DNA of 7,719 bases. Origin: an uncultured Sutterella sp. Lineage in GTDB: Bacteria; Pseudomonadota; Gammaproteobacteria; Burkholderiales; Burkholderiaceae_F. Positions 1-6,419 of this stretch are shown here, piece by piece; within the stretch, counting starts at the first letter, position 1; each line of letters starts with the position of its first letter. Position numbers and translations under genes: made by a program. A model generated the notes under the pieces. That model was given only the letters and a program-made list of their open reading frames with translations, made no database searches and was not told the origin of the DNA. The stretch covers positions 1-7,719 of the forward strand of contig USHK01000049.1 in the NCBI GenBank assembly GCA_900554375.1, read 5' to 3'.

Positions 1-48
1 TCTACACGTAAGGAGTCGTCGGCAGCGTCAGATGTGTATAAGAGACAG
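1..48 (+). other. Illumina Nextera adapter contamination (i5 index plus Tn5 mosaic end), not genomic
   Basis: Three adapter parts follow one another exactly. Bases 1-7 are the end of the P5 flow-cell oligo (TCTACAC). Bases 8-15 are an 8-base index, GTAAGGAG, which I recall as the Nextera i5 index numbered 505. Bases 16-29 are the Nextera read-1 primer part, TCGTCGGCAGCGTC. Bases 30-48 are the 19-base Tn5 mosaic end AGATGTGTATAAGAGACAG. The real insert therefore starts at 49, which is where the transposase cut this library fragment. This is a library artefact left by incomplete trimming. It is not a natural Tn5 copy, since no transposase or second end is present. Confidence 0.98.
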
Positions 49-108
49 GATTACTGTTATATTTTTTCATTACTCTTTGAATCATAAATACTCTTGGGTA
101 AAAACGGA

Positions 109-1593
109 ATGACTTTGAAACCACTGCTTTCTCTGTGCCTCTCCTGCCTTCTGGCTGCAACTCCTGTCGCAGGAACGTATGCCCAGAACTACAATCTGCC
201 GAATCTCGGTGCGGCAGGTGGTTCGGCCTTGTCTCCGATGCAGGAACGTCAGCTTGGAGAGGAGATCATGGTCGAAGTTCGTTCCGATCCAACCTATCTG
301 AATGACCCTGAGACCATTGATTATCTGATGCGTCTCGGCTACAAACTAGTGTCTGCAGGTCCCGGCTCTAGTTATTCCTTCTTCTTTTTTCCGATCCGCG
401 ATCCCTCCATCAATGCGTTTGCTCTTCCGGGGGGCTTCATTGCCGTTCACACCGGTCTCGTGACTGCCGCTTCCAGTGAAAGCGAGCTCGCTTCGGTTCT
501 TTCGCACGAAATCGGGCACGTCACGCAACGTCATATCGCCCGAATGATTGAAAACCAAAAAGGCAATTGGGCGGCGACCTTAGGTTCTCTGCTGGTTGCT
601 ATCTTAGCGGCTAGAGCCGGTTCTGCCGACGGTGCGGCGGCTTCGGTCATCGGTACTCAAGCGGCTTTAGCTCAAAATTATTTGTCGTTCTCCCGGGACG
701 CCGAACGTGAAGCGGACCGTGTAGGTTTTAATTCCTTGGTCCGTGCCGGTTTTGACCCGAAGGGCATGGAAAACTTCTTTGAGCGTCTAGACTTTAATAA
801 CCGCGCTTATGAAGGCTCACGCGCTGCTCCTGCTTACCTGCGCACGCACCCGCTGACCATTGATCGTATGAGTGAAGCTCAGACCCGCTCCCGCATGGCC
901 GGCAAAAGAAATTACAAAGACTCTTTGGATTTCTTCCTGATTCGTGCACGTCTTCGCGTTCTTCAGTCCAACCGTTATCAAGGCTGGTCGGATGCCGCAG
1001 ACTACTTCAGAAACGAACTGAAAAGCGCTAGCGGTTATCAAGCGATCGGTGCACATTACGGTTTGGCAGTGGCAGCGCAAAAAATGAAAGACAAGGCTGA
1101 AGCCCTCAAGCAGATAGAAATCGCCCAAAAGCTGGCAGGCGGAAATTCGGCGATTATCAACAAACTGCACTCAAACCTCGTGTTTGAATCCTCTCCGGCA
1201 AACCGAGCTCGAGGACTGCAGCTTGCAAAGAGTGCCCAACAAAAATCGCCCTTATCAACAATGCTTGTTCTTAATTACGGTGATTTGCTTCTCAGAGACA
1301 AAAAATACAATGACCTCCTGAACTTCCTGCGCCGCCAACACGCACTGTCCAAGTCGACCGTGGAATATCAATCTTTTCTAGGTCAAGCCTATGAAGCATT
1401 AGGCAAAGTCAGTCAAAGTCATCAGGCGATCGGCGAGATGTATGCCCTCCAGGGACAGCGTGTCGCCGCTATCCAACAGCTTTCACTTGCTCAGAAGGCT
1501 AATGACGGCGACTTTTATACCATGAGCGAAATTGATGCTCGACTCAGAGAACTTCGTCGAGACGAAGACTTTGACCGCAAGCACTCCAATTAG
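109..1593 (+). CDS. bepA: Periplasmic M48 metalloprotease with C-terminal TPR repeats, BepA (YfgC) family
   Basis: This is a zinc endopeptidase and chaperone of the periplasm. In the family's known role it works with the BAM complex: it promotes maturation of LptD and degrades stalled outer-membrane proteins. Numbered from ATG 109 (494 aa), residues 1-25 form a Sec signal peptide with a Lys, a Leu-rich core and a likely cut after TYA-25. The peptidase domain carries HEIGH at 133-137 (zinc ligands H133 and H137, catalytic E134) and the third ligand E199 in EREAD. His247 in THP matches the regulatory His switch of E. coli BepA (H246). A hydrophobic stretch at about 154-182, between the zinc motifs, fits the active-site lid. 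Residues from about 270 to the end are helical and TPR-like. The length is close to E. coli BepA. A TTG at 94 in the same frame would add five residues before the signal peptide; neither start has a good ribosome site, and I prefer the ATG. No clear terminator follows the stop. Confidence 0.93.
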   Translation: MTLKPLLSLCLSCLLAATPVAGTYAQNYNLPNLGAAGGSALSPMQERQLGEEIMVEVRSDPTYLNDPETIDYLMRLGYKLVSAGPGSSYSFFFFPIRDPSINAFALPGGFIAVHTGLVTAASSESELASVLSHEIGHVTQRHIARMIENQKGNWAATLGSLLVAILAARAGSADGAAASVIGTQAALAQNYLSFSRDAEREADRVGFNSLVRAGFDPKGMENFFERLDFNNRAYEGSRAAPAYLRTHPLTIDRMSEAQTRSRMAGKRNYKDSLDFFLIRARLRVLQSNRYQGWSDAADYFRNELKSASGYQAIGAHYGLAVAAQKMKDKAEALKQIEIAQKLAGGNSAIINKLHSNLVFESSPANRARGLQLAKSAQQKSPLSTMLVLNYGDLLLRDKKYNDLLNFLRRQHALSKSTVEYQSFLGQAYEALGKVSQSHQAIGEMYALQGQRVAAIQQLSLAQKANDGDFYTMSEIDARLRELRRDEDFDRKHSN

Positions 1594-1754
1594 CCACTAA
1601 TCGATCTGCGGTGAGTGTGAGCGTCCCGCCGTTTAGTAGGCGCCCCGTTGTCAAAAGTTACTTTTTTCGGGCTTTAAACGCGCTCATTTAGTGAGAGAAT
1701 TATCAGAATTAATTTTTTAAGATCCAAGGTTATAAATTGACTGAAGAAATAAAA

Positions 1755-2798
1755 ATGAACAACCCGATTGAAACCGATGCCGTCATTATCGGCGCCGGTC
1801 CTGTCGGACTTTTCCAAGTTTTTGAATTGGGCCTTCTGGAAATGAAAGCCCATGTTTTGGATTCTTTAAACCATCCCGGCGGTCAGTGCGTTGAGCTCTA
1901 CCCCGACAAACCGATCTATGACATTCCGGCAGTTCCGGTCTGTACAGCTAAAGAACTGACAGAAAACCTCCTCAAACAAATTGAACCATTCAAGCCCACT
2001 TTCCATTACGGGGAAGAAGCTCAGGTTCTTAAAAAGCTGGATGACGGACGCCTCTACGTTAAAACATCCAAAGGTACAGAATTTTTGGCCAAGGCTGTCT
2101 TCATCGCAGCCGGCGTCGGCAGTTTCCAGTCCCGTACGCTCAAGGTGCCTCATATTGAACAGTTCGAAGGCAAGCAGCTTCACTACCGCGTCAAAAATCC
2201 TGAGATTTTTGAAGGCAAAAATATCGTCATTTGCGGCGGCGGAGACTCCGCCCTTGACTGGTGCCTCAACCTTGTTGGAAAGGCCGAAAGCGTGGTTTTA
2301 GTTCACCGCAGAGAGGGCTTCAGAGCTGCCCCCGCCTCTGTCAGCAAGATGAAAGAACTTTGCGACAACTGGGAAATGCAGTTTGAAGTCGGTCAGGTCA
2401 CAGGCTTCACGGAAGAAAACGGCCAAATGACCGAAGTTAAGGTAACCGGGGCCGACGGTGTTACTCGCCGCATTCCGGCCGAACACCTTCTGGTTTTCTT
2501 CGGTCTGCAGCCGAAGCTCGGACCGATTGCAGATTGGGGCCTGACGCTTGAAAGAAAGCAGATTGTTGTGGACACCGCCCGCTTTGAAACCAATATTCCA
2601 GGCGTTTTCGCCGTCGGAGACATCAACATCTATCCCGGTAAGAAGAAGCTCATTCTGTCCGGTTTCCATGAATGTGCTTTAGCCGCTTTCGCTGCTTCCG
2701 AATATGTGTATCCAGAAAAACGCGTTCTCCTGCAGTACACGACTACCAGCCCGAAACTGCACAAAGTGCTCGGTGTCGAAACTCCGCACTTTGATTAA
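1755..2798 (+). CDS. Ferredoxin-NADP+ reductase, thioredoxin-reductase-like type (EC 1.18.1.2)
   Basis: This cytoplasmic flavoenzyme passes electrons between NADPH and ferredoxin or flavodoxin, supporting Fe-S cluster assembly and reductive biosynthesis. Numbered from ATG 1755 (347 aa), the FAD-binding Rossmann motif GAGPVG is at 13-18 and PGGQC follows at 41-45. The NADPH domain has CGGGDSA at 160-166 and HRR at 184-186, the basic residues expected to bind the 2'-phosphate. The second FAD motif, GVFAVGD, is at 283-289. The tail with [13 protein letters not shown] is typical of this reductase type (Bacillus YumC-like) and is absent from true thioredoxin reductases. There is no CxxC redox pair, so annotation as thioredoxin reductase would be wrong. 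A TTG at 1737 is an alternative start with AAGG eight to eleven bases upstream. The ATG has GAAGA about seven bases upstream and gives the usual N-terminus length. No convincing sigma-70 promoter is visible in 1594-1754. The gene converges on mrp. Confidence 0.93.
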   Translation: MNNPIETDAVIIGAGPVGLFQVFELGLLEMKAHVLDSLNHPGGQCVELYPDKPIYDIPAVPVCTAKELTENLLKQIEPFKPTFHYGEEAQVLKKLDDGRLYVKTSKGTEFLAKAVFIAAGVGSFQSRTLKVPHIEQFEGKQLHYRVKNPEIFEGKNIVICGGGDSALDWCLNLVGKAESVVLVHRREGFRAAPASVSKMKELCDNWEMQFEVGQVTGFTEENGQMTEVKVTGADGVTRRIPAEHLLVFFGLQPKLGPIADWGLTLERKQIVVDTARFETNIPGVFAVGDINIYPGKKKLILSGFHECALAAFAASEYVYPEKRVLLQYTTTSPKLHKVLGVETPHFD

Positions 2799-2828
2799 TT
2801 TCTCGAATCACCGGAATACGCAAAAACG

Positions 2829-2866
2829 AAAATCCGCCGAAAGTCTGGAGCTAACGGCGGATTTTT
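2829..2866. terminator. Bidirectional intrinsic terminator shared by the reductase gene and mrp
   Basis: An 11-bp perfect inverted repeat, AAAATCCGCCG (2829-2839) and CGGCGGATTTT (2855-2865), encloses a 15-base loop. On the plus strand it is followed by a T-rich run (TTTTTCTTCCTC). On the minus strand the read-out is TTTT then CGTTTTTG, so it can stop transcription in both directions. It lies 30 bases after the reductase stop and 14 bases beyond the mrp stop, in the 81-base gap between two convergent genes, which is where a shared terminator is expected. Confidence 0.88.
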
Positions 2867-2879
2867 CTTCCTCTTATTT

Positions 2880-3953
2880 TTAAGTGTCAGATACCTTAAT
2901 AGAAGGCATCTTCGCACTGTAGTCTTTGTTCTTCTTGGAGACAGCGATCGCTAACTTACGAGCAATCTCTCTGTAAGCCTGAGCTACCTTGCTGTCGGGC
3001 TCCGAAATCACAATCGGCTCTCCCTTGTCCATGCTCAAACGAATGTTGATATCCAGCGGGAGTTCGCCTAAAAGCTCAACGCCGTACTGCTTAGCCATCT
3101 TAGCTGCTCCGCCTTCACCGAAGATGTGCTCTTCATGGCCGCACTTCGAACAAATGTGCGTTGCCATGTTCTCGATGATGCCCAGGATCGGAACGTTCAC
3201 TTTTTCGAACATCACGAGTCCCTTGCGGGCGTCCATCAAAGCGATGTCTTGCGGAGTGGTCACCACCACAGCACCTGTTAGCGGCACTTCCTGAGAAAGA
3301 GACAGCTGAATGTCGCCCGTTCCCGGAGGCATATCAACGATGAGGTAATCCAGGTCTTTCCAGTTGGTCTGCTTTAAAAGCTGTTGGAGAGCAGAAACCG
3401 CCAGCGGACCTCTCCAAATCATGGGCTGGTCCGGATCGATAAGAACACCAACGGAGGCAACCTGCAGACCGTGAGCAATCATCGGTTCAAGGGTCTTACC
3501 GTCAACGGAATAAGGTTTATCTGTAATACCTAACATAGTCGGCTGGCTTGGGCCATAGACGTCTGCGTCCAGCAAGCCGACTTTTGCGCCTTCTTGCTGA
3601 AGAGCAAGCGCCAGGTTAGCGGACACCGTACTCTTACCGACACCGCCTTTGCCGCTGGAAACCGCAATGATATTGCGGACTGAATCAAAAACCTTAACAC
3701 CTCTCTGAACTTCGTGAGCGATGATGTTTTGACTGATTTTGACTTCGGCAGGGATGCCCGCTTCGACCAACTTGGCACGGACCATCTCTTCAATGACAGG
3801 TCCCTGTGTTTTGGCCGGATAATCTAATTCGATCTGGACGGTTGTTTTTCCGTCTTCTGTAGTAACTTTCTTCAAAGCTTTAGAAGAAACTAAATCTTTG
3901 CCCGTGTTCGGGTCAATGACGCCAGAGAGAACCTCTCTGATTTTTTCCTGCAT
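2880..3953 (-). CDS. mrp: Iron-sulfur cluster carrier protein Mrp/ApbC (NBP35-type P-loop ATPase)
   Basis: This is a cytoplasmic scaffold or carrier that binds a [4Fe-4S] cluster between two subunits and delivers it to target enzymes, dependent on ATP. The 357-aa product starts with a MIP18/DUF59 domain (about 5-80). The ATPase domain follows, with a deviant Walker [10 protein letters not shown] at 101-109, a switch region DADVYGPS at 129-136 and DMPPGTGD at 207-214. The cluster-binding CxxC is C268-S-K-C271. All expected key residues are present, and the length matches betaproteobacterial and E. coli Mrp. The start is fixed by a good Shine-Dalgarno AAGGAG six bases before ATG 3953. Reading on to an upstream ATG at 4001 would add 16 residues lying across that ribosome site, so it is rejected. 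The gene is divergent from metG; the name Mrp (metG-related protein) comes from this neighbourhood in E. coli. It converges with the reductase gene on a shared terminator. Confidence 0.96.
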   Translation of the reverse strand: MQEKIREVLSGVIDPNTGKDLVSSKALKKVTTEDGKTTVQIELDYPAKTQGPVIEEMVRAKLVEAGIPAEVKISQNIIAHEVQRGVKVFDSVRNIIAVSSGKGGVGKSTVSANLALALQQEGAKVGLLDADVYGPSQPTMLGITDKPYSVDGKTLEPMIAHGLQVASVGVLIDPDQPMIWRGPLAVSALQQLLKQTNWKDLDYLIVDMPPGTGDIQLSLSQEVPLTGAVVVTTPQDIALMDARKGLVMFEKVNVPILGIIENMATHICSKCGHEEHIFGEGGAAKMAKQYGVELLGELPLDINIRLSMDKGEPIVISEPDSKVAQAYREIARKLAIAVSKKNKDYSAKMPSIKVSDT

Positions 3954-3959
3954 TGTGTT

Positions 3960-3965
3960 CTCCTT
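3960..3965 (-). promoter_or_regulatory. Strong ribosome binding site of mrp (AAGGAG)
   Basis: On the minus strand AAGGAG ends six bases before the ATG at 3953. It is the best Shine-Dalgarno match in the window, and it decides the mrp start against the longer in-frame ATG at 4001. The start codons of bepA, metG and sulP have only weak or no matches. Confidence 0.85.
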
Positions 3966-4057
3966 ACTGTTGACTCGGCAGGTGTGGAAGCCTTTTTCCA
4001 AGTTTGTCCTAGGATATCAGATACGCACTAACCTCTGCTTACGAGTTCCTGATCCGC

Positions 4058-4063
4058 TAAAAT
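4058..4063 (+). promoter_or_regulatory. Candidate -10 element of the metG promoter
   Basis: TAAAAT matches five of six bases of the sigma-70 -10 consensus and lies 32 bases before the metG ATG, which would leave a short leader. The sequence 16-17 bases further upstream (around CTGCTTA, 4035-4041) is a poor -35, so this is a tentative call. No matching pair was found for mrp on the other strand, though its promoter must lie in or near the same 142-base gap. Confidence 0.35.
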
Positions 4064-4095
4064 TATTTCTTTTCAAAAGCATTCTAGAAAAAGTC

Positions 4096-6198
4096 ATGAC
4101 TAATCGCACTATCTTCTTGACGACGGCTCTGCCGTACGCCAATGGAAACTTCCATTTCGGACACATCATGGAATATATCCAGGCCGACATTTGGGTCCGT
4201 CATCAGCGGATGTGCGGATCAACGGTCCACTTTGTCGGTGCAGACGATGCCCACGGTGCTCCCATTATGATCTCGGCTCAGAAAAAAGGCGTCACGCCTC
4301 AGGAATATGTCGCCGAAATCTCTGCCGGCCGCGCCAAGTACCTTAACGGATTCTTTATCCGCTTCGACCACTGGCACTCCACGGACAGTAAAGAAAATAC
4401 TGAGCTTGCCCAGGACATTTACAAGCGCCTGAAAAAGGCCGGTCTGATTTACTCCAAAGAAATCGAACAGTATTACGATCCGGTTCGTCAGATGTTCCTC
4501 GCTGACCGCTTCATCAAAGGGACCTGCCCAAAGTGCGGGGCCCCCGATCAGTACGGTGATTCATGCGAAGTCTGCGCCTCCGTCTATCGTCCGACCGACC
4601 TTATCAATCCTTATTCCGCCCTCTCCGGGAGCAAGCTTGAGCTGCGTAAATCCAAACACTTTTTCTTCAAGCTGTCTGACCCAAACTGCGTCGAATTTTT
4701 GCGAGAGTGGACTCGCGGCAACGCTCCTGACGGCACGCCCCGGCTCCAGTCTCAGATCGTTGCAAAAACCGCAGAGTGGCTTGGCAAAGACGGAGATCTG
4801 AGTGACTGGGACATCTCTCGAGACGCTCCTTACTTCGGCATTGAAATTCCCGATGAGCCGGGCAAATTCTTCTATGTATGGTTGGATGCTCCGATCGGTT
4901 ACCTCGCAAGCCTGAAGGCTTACTGCGAATCCAAGGGCATTAACTTCGAAGCTTTGCTTGAGACTTCCACGACCGAACAGATTCACATCATCGGGAAGGA
5001 CATCGCCTACTTCCATACGCTTTTCTGGCCCGCCATGCTGCATTTCTCCGGCAAACCTTTCCGTGTGCCTGATCATGTTTGGGCTCACGGCTTCGTTACC
5101 GTTGACGGTCAAAAAATGAGTAAGAGCCGGGGCACCGGTCTCGATCCTTTGGTTTATCTTGAACTCGGCATGGACCCTGAATGGCTGCGCTACTACTTCG
5201 CCTATAAACTCAATTCCAAGGTCGAAGACGTTGACTTCAGTTCAGCTGACTTTATTTCCCGTACCAACTCTGACTTAGTCGGCAAGTACGTCAACATTGC
5301 CAGCCGTTCCGCAGGTTTCCTTGTGAAGCGCTTCGAAGGCCGCGTCTCGGATCCAGCCATTGCAGAAAGCTCTCTGATTTCCGAAATCAAGGCCGCTGCT
5401 CCTGATATCAATACTTCTTTCGAAGGTCGTGAATATGGTAAAGCCCTTCGCGCCGTCATGGAGCTTGCCAATAAAGTCAACGAATTCGTTGACCAGAAAC
5501 AACCCTGGGAATTGGCTAAACAACCTGAGAGAGCACCGGAACTGCACGCCGTCTGCTCCGTCACGCTTGAAGCCTTCCGGCTGCTGACGCTGTTCCTAAA
5601 GCCGGTTCTTCCCCGCACTGCCGAAAACGTCGAAACGTTCCTCAACTGCGGCGAACTAACCTGGAACTCTGTTGACAACGCCTTGTCTTCCGACAAACCG
5701 ATCAACCCCTTCAAGCACCTCATGAAGCGTGTTGATGAAAAACAAGTTCAGCAGCTCTTCGAACTGAGCTCCAAGGCCGCCAAAGCCGCTTCTGAGCCTG
5801 CTAAAGAAGAGAAAAAAACAGAAGCCAAATCCGAAGAGTTCGTCTTTGAACCTCTGGCCCCGAACATCGCATTTGACGACTTCGCCAAGGTTGATCTCAG
5901 AATCGGCAAAATCTTGGACTGCAAGAAAGTTGAAAAGAGCCGCAAACTGCTTCAGCTCACAATTGATATCGGTGAAAAAGAACCGCGCAATATCTTCTCG
6001 GGAATTGCCGCTTACTACAAACCGGAAGATCTGATCGGCAAACTCACCGTAGTTGTCGCAAATCTGGAGCCTCGAAAGATGATGGGCAGCTTCTCTCAAG
6101 GCATGCTGCTTTCCGCCTCAGACGGCTCAGATACACCGTCGGGTCTTTATTTGCTTGAACCATTCCCGGGTGCAAAGCCGGGTATGCGTCTGCACTAA
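4096..6198 (+). CDS. metG: Methionyl-tRNA synthetase, MetG1 type with C-terminal tRNA-binding domain (EC 6.1.1.10)
   Basis: It charges tRNA-Met and initiator tRNA with methionine using ATP, in the cytoplasm, as a dimer. The 700-aa product has all class Ia parts in order. The HIGH-like motif is HFGH at 20-23. A connective-peptide zinc knuckle has four cysteines (C144xxC147 and C157xxC160). The signature KMSKS is at 340-344, followed by an anticodon-binding helical domain to about 545. A charged Ala/Lys/Glu linker at about 558-585 leads to an EMAPII-like tRNA-binding and dimerisation domain from about 592 to the end. E. coli MetG is 677 aa with the same layout. ATG 4096 gives the normal N-terminus ([17 protein letters not shown]). 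The frame is open back to an ATG at 3898, but that would add 66 unrelated residues and overlap the start of mrp on the other strand. The ribosome site is weak (AGAAAAAG). Transcription ends at a strong hairpin. Confidence 0.98.
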   Translation: MTNRTIFLTTALPYANGNFHFGHIMEYIQADIWVRHQRMCGSTVHFVGADDAHGAPIMISAQKKGVTPQEYVAEISAGRAKYLNGFFIRFDHWHSTDSKENTELAQDIYKRLKKAGLIYSKEIEQYYDPVRQMFLADRFIKGTCPKCGAPDQYGDSCEVCASVYRPTDLINPYSALSGSKLELRKSKHFFFKLSDPNCVEFLREWTRGNAPDGTPRLQSQIVAKTAEWLGKDGDLSDWDISRDAPYFGIEIPDEPGKFFYVWLDAPIGYLASLKAYCESKGINFEALLETSTTEQIHIIGKDIAYFHTLFWPAMLHFSGKPFRVPDHVWAHGFVTVDGQKMSKSRGTGLDPLVYLELGMDPEWLRYYFAYKLNSKVEDVDFSSADFISRTNSDLVGKYVNIASRSAGFLVKRFEGRVSDPAIAESSLISEIKAAAPDINTSFEGREYGKALRAVMELANKVNEFVDQKQPWELAKQPERAPELHAVCSVTLEAFRLLTLFLKPVLPRTAENVETFLNCGELTWNSVDNALSSDKPINPFKHLMKRVDEKQVQQLFELSSKAAKAASEPAKEEKKTEAKSEEFVFEPLAPNIAFDDFAKVDLRIGKILDCKKVEKSRKLLQLTIDIGEKEPRNIFSGIAAYYKPEDLIGKLTVVVANLEPRKMMGSFSQGMLLSASDGSDTPSGLYLLEPFPGAKPGMRLH

Positions 6199-6211
6199 TC
6201 CCATTCTTTAG

Positions 6212-6247
6212 GAAAACCCTCGGCCCGAAGCCGAGGGTTTTCTTTTT
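6212..6247 (+). terminator. Strong intrinsic terminator after metG
   Basis: A perfect 13-bp stem is formed by GAAAACCCTCGGC (6212-6224) and GCCGAGGGTTTTC (6230-6242), with a five-base CCGAA loop, followed by TTTTT (6243-6247). It starts 14 bases after the metG stop. It is the strongest terminator in the window and should isolate metG from the transporter gene downstream, implying that the latter has its own promoter. The A-run on the left arm lets it work weakly in the opposite direction too. Confidence 0.95.
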
Positions 6248-6281
6248 CGGCTACAGAAAAACCTTAATTTTTGGAAAATAG

Positions 6282-6322
6282 TTGAAGCACTACGCTCAAA
6301 AATGAGATATTGGGAGGATAAT
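6282..6322 (+). promoter_or_regulatory. Candidate promoter region for the SulP transporter gene
   Basis: Because metG ends at a strong terminator, sulP needs a promoter in 6248-6419. The best candidates are TTGAAG (6282-6287) with GATATT (6306-6311) at an 18-base spacing, each matching four of six consensus bases, or GATAAT (6317-6322; five of six) with no good -35. Either would give a leader of roughly 90-105 bases. This is inference from weak matches. Confidence 0.28.
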
Positions 6323-6371
6323 CTAGGCACTTAGCTTCGGAACCCAAGTTCTAAATAAGTTTGTTTTGCCT

Positions 6372-6388
6372 CGGCAGTATGGCTGCCG
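6372..6388 (+). other. Small hairpin in the sulP leader
   Basis: CGGCAG (6372-6377) and CTGCCG (6383-6388) form a perfect 6-bp GC-rich stem with a TATGG loop, 31 bases before the sulP start codon. No T-run follows, so it is not an intrinsic terminator. It may be a leader structure or an mRNA-stabilising element, or it may be chance. I do not recognise it as a known riboswitch. Confidence 0.35.
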
Positions 6389-6419
6389 CAAGTTATCCAC
6401 TGTATTAGATCCAAGATAA

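Noticed and set aside
30..48. Tn5 mosaic end as sign of a natural transposon
   Set aside because: It is preceded exactly by the Nextera primer part, an index and the P5 tail, so it is library adapter. No transposase or target duplication is present.
1621..1675. Possible terminator after bepA (CCCG...TTTTTTCGGG and CGCC/GGCG pairs)
   Set aside because: Stems are only four to five bases, with poor loops, and the T-run lies inside rather than after the outer stem.
1691..1718. AT-rich GAATTATCAGAATTAATT read as a Fur-like operator
   Set aside because: Only one GATAAT unit is present, on the minus strand, with no proper 19-base inverted arrangement. This is too weak to call.
1720..1728. Shared 9-mer AGATCCAAG upstream of the reductase and sulP (also 6407-6415)
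   Set aside because: Repeated 9-mers are expected many times by chance in a window this size, and the spacing to the two start codons differs.
3954..4001. A longer Mrp starting at the minus-strand ATG at 4001
   Set aside because: The extra 16 residues lie across the clear AAGGAG ribosome site, and the family N-terminus begins with [11 protein letters not shown] at 3953.
3898..4095. A 66-residue N-terminal extension of MetG starting at ATG 3898
   Set aside because: The frame is merely open. It overlaps the first codons of mrp on the other strand, and the added residues resemble nothing in MetG. The family N-terminus begins at ATG 4096.
6393..6401. TTATCCACT, close to a DnaA box
   Set aside because: A single near-match (eight of nine) with no cluster, AT-rich unwinding element or dnaA/dnaN neighbour. 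It is expected by chance.
6379..6408. Nine-codon leader peptide (MAAASYPLY) before sulP
   Set aside because: No ribosome site, no run of regulatory codons, and its start lies in the loop of the small hairpin. The 10-codon frame from ATG 6302 is equally unsupported.
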